This document shows, one piece after another, positions 8,513-16,009 of a stretch of 64,000 nucleotides of DNA. The stretch is from JAMLHH01 sp035515235. GTDB lineage: Bacteria; Bacteroidota; Bacteroidia; Chitinophagales; JADIYW01. Location of the stretch: positions 1 to 64,000 of the forward strand of contig DATJBS010000055.1 in NCBI GenBank assembly GCA_035515235.1, given 5' to 3'. The notes under the pieces were generated by a model. The model was given only the letters and a program-made list of their open reading frames with translations. It did not search any database and was not told the origin of the DNA. Numbering within the stretch: the first letter of the stretch is position 1; the number at the start of each line of letters is the position of its first letter. The position numbers and the translations under genes are program-made.

Positions 8513-8597
8513 AACGACTAAAACACATCCACTAATTGACAATACTTCGGCGAAACTCAGTAAAAGCTTTAGGAGGAGTTTGGATGTTTTAGTCGTT
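8513..8597. repeat. Long-armed inverted repeat in a 385-base gap
   Basis: AACGACTAAAACACATCCA (8513-8531) is complementary to TGGATGTTTTAGTCGTT (8581-8597) apart from a two-base bulge, with about 49 bases between. The remaining gap (8396-8780) holds a fragment like the dispersed ttcgaca-ctcagt repeat (8708-8729) and an A/T-rich stretch; no gene is visible. Confidence 0.5.
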
Positions 8598-8780
8598 GAG
8601 GATAATGTGGGTCATCGAGAAACTCATCGCGATTTTTTGCTTCTTTTTTCTAAAAAAAGATGAAAAAGAAAAAACTTTTAGTTGAAACTTCTAAGCTAAA
8701 GAGAAGATTCGACAAACTCAGTAACCACGCTACTCATTCACTTCGTTCAGAAGAACAAATTTCTCAACTTAAAGTTGATT

Positions 8781-9635
8781 CTATTGATTAGCTTTCTTCG
8801 CAGCTTCTGCTTCTTTTTCAGCAGCAATTTTTTGATTTCTAATTTCTAAAGCTTCCATCATGAGTCGGTCGACTTCTTCTTTGACTTTAAAAACTTGTCC
8901 ATTGATTTCATGTTGCTGACTTTCTGTAGCGTCAAAATACATGGGTTTTCCAATTTTGATCACCACTTTAGATTTGAAAACATAAGGTACTAATAAGGGT
9001 GCTGCTGGAAATTTCAAGAGTTTTTCTAAAAAATCTACATTGCCAAAATTGTACATGATTTCTTCACAACCTGCAATACCGACTGGAATAATTGGCGATT
9101 GAGTTTTTTTAGCTAAATACACAAATCCATTTCCAAAATTTTGTAGCTGATATTTTTTCGATGATGGTTTCGATATCCCTTTTGCTCCTTCAGGAAAGAC
9201 GATAACAGCTTCTTCATTATTGAGCATCTTGATACAATTTTCTGTGTCGCCTAATGCTCCTCCCATTTGACTCAACCAAATACTGAAAAATGGAATCGTA
9301 GGAATAAATCTTTCATACATTCCTTTGCAAGCCCTTGGTGCTATTGGATTTTTAAGCAATGCATATCCTAATAAGATGGCATCTATCGGCAATTGTCCGC
9401 TATGATTAGCGATAATTAGACATCTACCAGAAGGAGGAATATTTTCATAACCTTCCACTTCTACTTCAAAATAGTCTTCGTACAAAAATTTTCCTAGATT
9501 GATAAATTGCTTGACTGTCTTGATATTAAAACCCCAAGGGTCAAAACCAAACTGCCCAACTTCGTTAGGAAATTTAGATAGAATCACATCAGTGGAATCA
9601 TCTTTCTGGAACGCTTTTAAAAGATTTTTTATCAT
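8781..9635 (-). CDS. 1-acyl-glycerol-3-phosphate acyltransferase-like (PlsC)
   Basis: A 284-residue acyltransferase of the PlsC/AGPAT superfamily, transferring an acyl chain to a lysophospholipid at the inner membrane. Motif I is ANHSGQLPID (H78, D85), motif III is VFPEGAKG, and a late IIPVGIAG fits motif IV. The His-Asp spacing is six residues rather than the canonical four. The tail is rich in A, E and K. I start at ATG 9635 (MIKNLL), since the longer frame would overlap the divergent gene. A role outside phospholipid synthesis, such as ornithine lipids, is possible. Confidence 0.8.
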   Translation of the reverse strand: MIKNLLKAFQKDDSTDVILSKFPNEVGQFGFDPWGFNIKTVKQFINLGKFLYEDYFEVEVEGYENIPPSGRCLIIANHSGQLPIDAILLGYALLKNPIAPRACKGMYERFIPTIPFFSIWLSQMGGALGDTENCIKMLNNEEAVIVFPEGAKGISKPSSKKYQLQNFGNGFVYLAKKTQSPIIPVGIAGCEEIMYNFGNVDFLEKLLKFPAAPLLVPYVFKSKVVIKIGKPMYFDATESQQHEINGQVFKVKEEVDRLMMEALEIRNQKIAAEKEAEAAKKANQ

Positions 9636-9697
9636 ATAAAGTAAAGGATGATTACAATTTAATTGAAATGATTGAATTTTTACTAATTTCAAATGCT

Positions 9698-10771
9698 ATG
9701 AAAATTAGATTTTACTATTATATACTCTTTTTACTTGTTTTGTCCTCTTGCAAAGGCAGTAATTATACTGTCAAAAGCACTCCTGTATCAAGTACTTATA
9801 GTGTCAAAAGCTACGATTTTAGAGTAATGACATATAATGTAGAGAATCTTTTTGACACCTATGATGATACGCTCAAAATAGATGATGATTTCTTACCGTG
9901 GGGAATGAATAAGTGGAATAAAGAGCGATATCAAACCAAACTCAAGAGAATTTTTAAAGTCATAGCAAATGTGAGCGAATGGGAATATCCGGCTTTAATT
10001 GCATTGACAGAAATTGAAAACCAAGTAGTTCTAGAAGACCTCATCAATGCTACCCCTTTGATGGAATCTGATTATGGTATCATTCACGAAGAATCCCCTG
10101 ACGCTAGAGGTATCGATGTGGCATTATTATTTAGACATTCTTTATTTAGACCTATCTCACACGAAGCGATGCCTGTGAAGATGGTAGATAATCCTTACTT
10201 CAAAACCAGAGACATCTTATATGTTCAAGGCTTAGTCAATCAATCCGATACACTTCATGTTTTCGTAGCGCATTTCCCGTCTAGAAGAGGTGGAGAAGCC
10301 ATCAGTGAACCTAAAAGAATCTTAGCGGCAACTATTCTTAGAAATAAATGTGATAGCATTCTTTCTCATCAACCATATGCAAACATCCTTATCACGGGAG
10401 ATTTTAATGATGACCCGGCTAATACAAGTATGGCAGAAGTCATCAGAGGAAAAGATAGTGAGAGCAATATGAAAGAAGGAGACTTTTTCAATATGATGTA
10501 TGATGCTTACAAAAAAGGCTATGGCACATATAAGTATCAATCTTCTTGGAATATGCTCGACCAATATATCATCAGTCCCGCATTGTTAGATGCGAACAAT
10601 AGCATTTATACCACTTCTAAATCAGCATTTATCTATCAGCCAGATTGGCTTTCTGTAAAAGATGAAATTCATCCAGGAAACAAACCCTTCCGTACATACA
10701 GCGGACCAAATTATTTAGGTGGATATAGCGACCATTATCCTGTCTACATGGATATTTTCTTCAAGAAGTAA
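9698..10771 (+). CDS. Endonuclease/exonuclease/phosphatase-fold lipoprotein
   Basis: The ATG at 9698 starts a lipoprotein signal (MKIRFYYYILFLLVLSSC); the upstream in-frame ATG at 9668 would spoil it. The 357-residue protein carries the metal-dependent EEP fold: TYNVENLFDT (about 45), the metal-binding glutamate in ALTEIEN (about 106), HFPSRRGG, TGDFNDDP (about 233) and the catalytic histidine in SDHYPVY (about 343). It probably hydrolyses phosphodiesters or phosphomonoesters at the cell envelope, as in secreted nucleases or sphingomyelinase-like enzymes. The substrate is unknown. Confidence 0.85.
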   Translation: MKIRFYYYILFLLVLSSCKGSNYTVKSTPVSSTYSVKSYDFRVMTYNVENLFDTYDDTLKIDDDFLPWGMNKWNKERYQTKLKRIFKVIANVSEWEYPALIALTEIENQVVLEDLINATPLMESDYGIIHEESPDARGIDVALLFRHSLFRPISHEAMPVKMVDNPYFKTRDILYVQGLVNQSDTLHVFVAHFPSRRGGEAISEPKRILAATILRNKCDSILSHQPYANILITGDFNDDPANTSMAEVIRGKDSESNMKEGDFFNMMYDAYKKGYGTYKYQSSWNMLDQYIISPALLDANNSIYTTSKSAFIYQPDWLSVKDEIHPGNKPFRTYSGPNYLGGYSDHYPVYMDIFFKK

Positions 10772-10838
10772 GCTTTATAGATTTTTAACTTGACTTAGTA
10801 TGGTCTCCATTTAAAATTCAATATTTTTACGGCTATCA

Positions 10839-11261
10839 ATGAAAAGACAATTACTTGCCTGGATTTCTATTCTTGTATTTTTTATAAGTACAAATGGGAT
10901 TACTATATACAAGCACATGTGTCTTTCGAGCAATACCAATTCTATTTCTCTAAGTGAATTATTATGTGATAATATAGAAGAAGAAGAAAGCTGTTGTTCA
11001 GGTACCAATAATCACGATGACTGCTGCGATGTAGACCTTACATTTGAGAAGTACACTCCTAACGGAAAGTCAGAATTAGAAAAACTATCTTATAAAATTG
11101 ATTGGACTCATGCGCTAGACCAACCTACTGCATTTTACAATAGTACACATCAACAATATTTTGAAATACTATCTGTATTTCCAAATCCTCCCAATCCTTA
11201 TATACATCAACCCAAAACTGTTTCTGAAAGACTGGCTGATATTCAGTCTTATTTGTGCTAA
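10839..11261 (+). CDS. HYC_CC_PP-like cysteine-rich exported protein
   Basis: A 140-residue protein with an N-terminal hydrophobic segment (about residues 5-22) and seven cysteines: MCLS, LLCD, SCCSG, DCCDV and a terminal YLC. KHMC, the paired CC motifs and PPNPY near the end match the pattern of the Bacteroidota HYC_CC_PP proteins, whose function is not established. It lies 43 bases before a TonB receptor and an HMA-domain gene in the same direction, so metal handling in the periplasm, most likely copper, is an inference from context. Confidence 0.65.
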   Translation: MKRQLLAWISILVFFISTNGITIYKHMCLSSNTNSISLSELLCDNIEEEESCCSGTNNHDDCCDVDLTFEKYTPNGKSELEKLSYKIDWTHALDQPTAFYNSTHQQYFEILSVFPNPPNPYIHQPKTVSERLADIQSYLC

Positions 11262-11304
11262 CTGATTTTCTTCTAAGAAAATTTATTACACAAAAATTAT
11301 TATC

Positions 11305-13518
11305 ATGAAACATATTTTATACTTATTCCTTATGGGTATTTGTGTCACAGCAAATGCTCAAAATACAATAGAAGTTCACGTAGAGGACGCTACTTCAAAA
11401 GAATCTTTATACGGAGCATCTGTCTTTTGGCTGAATACAAATACCGGCTCAGCTACTAACGATGATGGTCTAGCAAATATCCCTGCACCCAACTCTTATC
11501 CTGCATATTTAATTGTATCCTTTGTCGGATATCAATCTGATACTATTAAAGTTTCTGCTTTTCAAAAACATATTCATGTCACCATTCAAGAGTCTCTAGT
11601 ATTAGAAACCATCGTAGTCAAAGGAAGAAGAAAAGACAGTTATGTCAGAACTTTAGATGTGATGAAGACTGAAATCATTTCTCAAAACGAGCTCAAGAAA
11701 GCAGCTTGTTGTAATCTTTCCGAAAGCTTTCAGACTAATGCTTCTGCTCAGGTCAATTTTGAAGATGCTGTAACAGGCGCTAAACAAATTGAACTCTTGG
11801 GATTAAAAGGTACTTACGTACAGAATACGATAGAAAACACTCCTTCTCTGAGAGGCTTGGCTGCTTCATTTTCATTAGATAATGTTCCTGCTCCTTGGAT
11901 TAAAAATATTGCTTTAGCTAAAGGCACACCTTCTGTACATACAGGTTTTGAAGGCATCACAGGATCCATCAATATCAATTATAAAGAACCAGAAGATTTA
12001 AGTCCATTGTATATAGACCTTTTCGCCAATCATACTGGACGTTTTGAAGGCAACTTAATGACAGGTATTAAAAAAGACAATTGGGGGACGGCTTTATTGG
12101 CTAATGGTGCATTTACAAAAGATAAAAAAGACAGAAACGGAGATACTTTCTACGATCAGCCTCAAGTCAATCAGTTCAACTTATTGAATAGATGGGAGTT
12201 TCAGAACAATACTATGGAAGGTAAATTTCTGATTAAAGGCTTAAAAGAAAATAGAACTGCAGGTCAATTATCTCTCAATGAAAATCAAACTCGACCTTAT
12301 ACAATCGATATCAATACGGATAGAATTGAAGGATTTAGCAAATTAGGCTTTTTTCTTCCAGGACATTTAGAAAGAAGTATTGGAGTAACGACTTCTGGAT
12401 TTTGGCACAATCAAAAAGGGAAATACGGCTTAAATAATTATGATGGCATGCAAGGAAGTTTCTTTGGAAACTTGCAATATCAAGGTTTAATTAAAAACAC
12501 CAATCACGTTTTATTTACTGCAGCGTCTGTGATGTATGACTATTATGATGAAAATATCAATGGCACTCAAATAAAGAGAACCGATATTGTTCCCGGCCTT
12601 GCAGCAGAATACACCTATAAGTATTTAGAGAAAATTACTTTAGTCGCCGGACTTAGAGCAGATTTCCCTAATCATTTTAAAGCTCAAATCAACCCAAGAA
12701 TCCACTTCAGATATGCCCCAAAAGAAGGTACTCAATTGAGAATCGCAGGTGGAAGAGGATTTAGAATACCAAATGTGTATGCTGAAAATATATACATGTT
12801 TGCCAGCTCGAGATCTATAGATGTAATAGAAAAGCCTGGCTTTGAATCTGCATGGAATACGGGTATTAGCGTCATTCAAGAAATACCTTTGGGCAGCAAA
12901 ATCAAATCAAGTTTAGCTGTTGATTATTTTCATACCAACTTCAGCAATCAAGTCATCGTAGATATTGAAAACTTGGACAATAAAGTCAATATTTATAATC
13001 TTAATGGAAATAAATCATATTCCAATAGCTTTATGGTGGAGTGGACTGTTGAGCCTGTTACAGGTTTAGAATTGAAAGCTGCATACCGCCTTGAAGATGT
13101 CAAACAAACTATGCATGGTGAGTTAATCAAAAAAAGCATGCTACCTATCCATAGAGGATTATTTGCAATCAACTACAAAACAAAAGATGAACATTGGATG
13201 TTTGGTACTAATCTAAATTTGCAAGGAAAATCTAGATATCCTATCAGCGCATACAGAACTACTCAAGAACTCACTCCTATTCGATCTATATTATCAGCAC
13301 AAGTCACCAGATATCAAGGTAATTTTGAGTTTTTCATAGGAGGAGAAAACTTGTTAAATGTCAGACAAGACAATCCTATCTTAGGTTATGAAAATCCTTT
13401 TGGCAACAATTTTGATACCTATCAATCTTGGGGTTCAGCAATAGGCCCAGTAGTATATGGCGGAATACGTTTTAATTTAAATTCTAAAAAAAATAATCAT
13501 GAAGAAGATCACAAGTAA
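11305..13518 (+). CDS. TonB-dependent receptor, probably metal-related
   Basis: A 737-residue outer-membrane receptor: signal peptide (cleavage after about ANAQ, residue 19), a carboxypeptidase-D-like domain (about 20-100, with DATSKESLYGASVFW), a plug (about 105-225, LGLKGTYVQ and GFEGITGSININ) and a 22-strand-type barrel to the end. Such receptors import a bound ligand using TonB energy. The plug carries a vicinal CC pair (KKAACCNLSESF). Its last 20 bases overlap the following HMA-domain gene. The context suggests a metal or metallophore ligand; this is not proven by the sequence. Confidence 0.88.
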   Translation: MKHILYLFLMGICVTANAQNTIEVHVEDATSKESLYGASVFWLNTNTGSATNDDGLANIPAPNSYPAYLIVSFVGYQSDTIKVSAFQKHIHVTIQESLVLETIVVKGRRKDSYVRTLDVMKTEIISQNELKKAACCNLSESFQTNASAQVNFEDAVTGAKQIELLGLKGTYVQNTIENTPSLRGLAASFSLDNVPAPWIKNIALAKGTPSVHTGFEGITGSININYKEPEDLSPLYIDLFANHTGRFEGNLMTGIKKDNWGTALLANGAFTKDKKDRNGDTFYDQPQVNQFNLLNRWEFQNNTMEGKFLIKGLKENRTAGQLSLNENQTRPYTIDINTDRIEGFSKLGFFLPGHLERSIGVTTSGFWHNQKGKYGLNNYDGMQGSFFGNLQYQGLIKNTNHVLFTAASVMYDYYDENINGTQIKRTDIVPGLAAEYTYKYLEKITLVAGLRADFPNHFKAQINPRIHFRYAPKEGTQLRIAGGRGFRIPNVYAENIYMFASSRSIDVIEKPGFESAWNTGISVIQEIPLGSKIKSSLAVDYFHTNFSNQVIVDIENLDNKVNIYNLNGNKSYSNSFMVEWTVEPVTGLELKAAYRLEDVKQTMHGELIKKSMLPIHRGLFAINYKTKDEHWMFGTNLNLQGKSRYPISAYRTTQELTPIRSILSAQVTRYQGNFEFFIGGENLLNVRQDNPILGYENPFGNNFDTYQSWGSAIGPVVYGGIRFNLNSKKNNHEEDHK

Positions 13519-13855
13519 TATTTCAATTTTCACATTTGCACTCAGCTTATTTTTATTTGCTTTTCTGTCAGATGTTTTGGCAAAAGACATCAAAAAGGAA
13601 ACAATAGAAGTTTCTGGAAATTGTGAAATGTGTCAAAAAAGAATTCTTTCAGCTGCTAGCGTAAAAGGTGTAAAGTCTGTTACTTGGTCTCCAAGTACAC
13701 AAATGTTAAACGTAAAATTTGACAACGACATCATCACATTAGATGAAATAGAACAAAGAATAGCTAAAGCTGGTCACGACACTCCAAACCACAAAGCTGA
13801 TGATGCTACTTATGATGGTTTACACGGATGTTGTCAATATGATAGAAAAGAATAA
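13499..13855 (+). CDS. Exported heavy-metal-associated (HMA) domain protein
   Basis: A 118-residue protein with a signal peptide (about residues 1-28) followed by one ferredoxin-like HMA domain. The metal site is C42 and C45 in NCEMCQKR, close to the GMTCxxC motif of copper chaperones and MerP. A second cysteine pair, GCC, is near the C-terminus. HMA proteins usually bind Cu(I), Zn or Hg. The start overlaps the receptor gene by 20 bases, so translation is probably coupled. The likely task is passing metal in the periplasm. Confidence 0.85.
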   Translation: MKKITSNISIFTFALSLFLFAFLSDVLAKDIKKETIEVSGNCEMCQKRILSAASVKGVKSVTWSPSTQMLNVKFDNDIITLDEIEQRIAKAGHDTPNHKADDATYDGLHGCCQYDRKE

Positions 13856-13901
13856 AAAACATTACTAAGAACTGATATCTTTCAGCTCTTTCATTCCAAT
13901 A

Positions 13902-13939
13902 AAAAACTCCTGAGCTAATTCGTTAACTCAGGAGTTTTT
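13902..13939. terminator. Bidirectional terminator (copy A)
   Basis: AAAAACTCCTGAG (13902-13914) pairs perfectly with CTCAGGAGTTTTT (13927-13939); the inner bases add a TAA-TTCG-TTA stem-loop. A-run and T-run flank it, so it can serve both the metal cassette (plus) and the BspA-like gene (minus). The same sequence recurs at 15951-15988. Confidence 0.85.
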
Positions 13940-13960
13940 AATTAATAGCATCTCTAATTT

Positions 13961-15667
13961 TTACTGAATGACTATTCTTCTATTAATGACTTCATTATTG
14001 AAGTACAAATTTATCCAATAAATACCTTTGCCATGATTTCTTAAATCAGCTGGTATGGTTTGTTTCCCATTCAGATTTTTAAGCTCTTGAGAGAATACTT
14101 TTTGACCTAAAACATTGATAATTTCTAATGTGGCGTTTTTATTTTCACCGAAGATTTCAATTGTAAAGCTTCCCTGATTAGGATTTGGATAGACAGATAG
14201 CAAGTCAGATTTTGAACGATTGCTTATACTTGTAATGATGGACTTGCAATCTTCATCCAATCCATCATCTGTAATCGTCCAACCTCTACTCAATAATTGA
14301 TTTCTAGCTTCTACACCTTCTGCTCCGTATTTAATACCTTCTGCTCCTAAACTCAAATTAGCTGGAGTTAAAGGATTACTTGTCCAACCAATCAGAGTTC
14401 TATTATAATTTTGGCAATCTAAACCTGAGTTTGACAACAGAAGATCTAGCAAAACTTCATCGTTTAATTTCCAATTTCCTATAGATTGGTTAAAAGAGCT
14501 CGCATTATTAAACATCCATCGCATATCTGTAACATTACTAACATCCCAGTTTTCTAAGGGTTGGTTAAAAGAAGTTGCTTCTTCAAACATAGAAATCGTG
14601 TTAGTCACTTTGCCCACATTCCATTTTCCTAAAGGCTTATTAAAAGAAGTTGCTCCTAAAAACATTGCACTCATGTTTTCTACATTACTCACCTCCCAGT
14701 CTTCAATAGGTTGATTAAAAGAAGTAGCACCCAGAAACATTCCGCTTATATCTGTAACATTACTGATATTCCATTTTTCAATAGGTTGATTAAAGGAAGT
14801 AGCACCCAGAAACATTCCGTTCATATCAGAAACATTGTTGACTTTCCAATCTCCTATCTGCTGATTAAAAGAAGGTGTACCATAAAACATTGCGCTCATA
14901 TCTGTCACCTTACTGACATCCCAGTCTTCTATTGATTGATTAAAGGATATTGCAAGTTGAAACATTCCACTTATATTAGAAACATTACTGACATCCCAGC
15001 CTCCTATAGGTTGGTTAAATGATGCAGCTTCAGAAAACATATAGCTCATATTTGTTACATTACTAACATCCCAAGCTCCTATAGATTGGTTAAATAATGT
15101 AGCTTCAACAAACATCTCGGACATATTTTTTACATTACTTACGTCCCAATCTCCAATAGGCTGATTGAAGGATTGAGCATTTAAAAACATTTTGCTCATA
15201 TCTGAAACATTTGATAGGTCGGGAGCATCCAAAGCTGAAACCACAAAATTCTTACAGCCCATAAATGCAGCATTAAATGACGACCAAGCAATATCTCCCC
15301 ATTGTTTTACTTCTAAAAGCTTTAGATTATCGTTTTTACCAGAAAGACTTATACGATGAAATCTGTTTTCTTTTGGAGATATACTTATCCGATAATTCCC
15401 TACTTTAGGAAATGTAATAGTAGTAGTACTATCTCCTTTTAGACTACCTTTATTAGAAGGGTTTTCGACTTCTTCCCAATAGATATCATAATCCTCTCCA
15501 TATCCAGGAAAAAGAATTTGATTATTAGCTGTAACACCTTGATTATCTGTTTTCCAGACAGTCACAAAGCAACCTTCCCCACAATCACCTTGAGCAAAAA
15601 GAGAGAAGTTTTGTAATAAGAGCAAATAAATTATAGCTCCTAGTCGAATATAATTTTGTGTTTTCAT
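13961..15667 (-). CDS. BspA-like (DUF285) repeat protein with T9SS tail
   Basis: A 568-residue secreted protein: signal peptide (ends about FAQG, residue 27), a beta-rich domain (about 30-140, CFVTVWKT...IYWEEV), then about ten tandem units of 25 residues (about 140-395) built on MFxxATSFNQPIGDWDVSNV, the BspA/DUF285 leucine-rich-like repeat. A linker (ARNQLLSRGWTITDDGLDED) follows, and a type A T9SS sorting tail from SVYPNPNQGSF to RRIVIQ. Such proteins are exported through the outer membrane and often attached to the surface; adhesion is the usual role. Its neighbour at 16010 shares both the N-domain and the tail. Confidence 0.88.
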   Translation of the reverse strand: MKTQNYIRLGAIIYLLLLQNFSLFAQGDCGEGCFVTVWKTDNQGVTANNQILFPGYGEDYDIYWEEVENPSNKGSLKGDSTTTITFPKVGNYRISISPKENRFHRISLSGKNDNLKLLEVKQWGDIAWSSFNAAFMGCKNFVVSALDAPDLSNVSDMSKMFLNAQSFNQPIGDWDVSNVKNMSEMFVEATLFNQSIGAWDVSNVTNMSYMFSEAASFNQPIGGWDVSNVSNISGMFQLAISFNQSIEDWDVSKVTDMSAMFYGTPSFNQQIGDWKVNNVSDMNGMFLGATSFNQPIEKWNISNVTDISGMFLGATSFNQPIEDWEVSNVENMSAMFLGATSFNKPLGKWNVGKVTNTISMFEEATSFNQPLENWDVSNVTDMRWMFNNASSFNQSIGNWKLNDEVLLDLLLSNSGLDCQNYNRTLIGWTSNPLTPANLSLGAEGIKYGAEGVEARNQLLSRGWTITDDGLDEDCKSIITSISNRSKSDLLSVYPNPNQGSFTIEIFGENKNATLEIINVLGQKVFSQELKNLNGKQTIPADLRNHGKGIYWINLYFNNEVINRRIVIQ

Positions 15668-15697
15668 GTGGATGGTATTATAGCATAAGAAAAATTA

Positions 15698-15760
15698 TTA
15701 CTGAATGAGTCTTCTTAGTAAGAGATTTATTGTAGAGATAAATTGACTTACACTTCGATT
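15698..15760 (-). pseudogene. Possible relic of a T9SS tail
   Basis: On the minus strand this stretch reads SVSQFISTINLLLRRLIQ and then stop, like the final strand of a T9SS tail. It starts with the same 11 bases (TTACTGAATGA on the plus strand) that end both neighbouring T9SS genes, then diverges. No start codon or larger open frame belongs to it. It could be a decayed third copy or chance similarity. The rest of the 15668-15949 gap shows nothing. Confidence 0.3.
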
Positions 15761-15950
15761 ATATTTTATTCTAAACCCTAAAATCAGAGAAGTAAACACT
15801 AATCCACTAAATATTTGAGTTTGAAAAATTAATATAACTTAACAAATTAGCTTTTAATGTTGATATATACAATTTCTTACATGAATAAATGGAATGACAA
15901 GTGGGGTTTTGTGGACTGATAGAAAGTGATTTTCAGTATAATTGGATAAA

Positions 15951-15988
15951 AAAAACTCCTGAGCTAATTCGTTAACTCAGGAGTTTTT
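15951..15988. terminator. Terminator (copy B)
   Basis: Identical in stem and loop to the terminator at 13902-13939 and placed at the same distance after the M43 protease gene, as expected if it was duplicated together with the gene end. Confidence 0.85.
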
Positions 15989-16009
15989 AATTAGTCACAT
16001 CTCTAATTT

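Noticed and set aside
14711..14935. Plus-strand frame with repeated HIRNI-like units
   Set aside because: It is the antisense of the BspA-like repeats; the regularity comes from the real gene on the other strand.
14480..15240. Regular direct repeats that could look like a CRISPR array
   Set aside because: The period is 75 bases, in frame, and codes for 25-residue protein repeats; there are no unique spacers of equal length and no cas genes.
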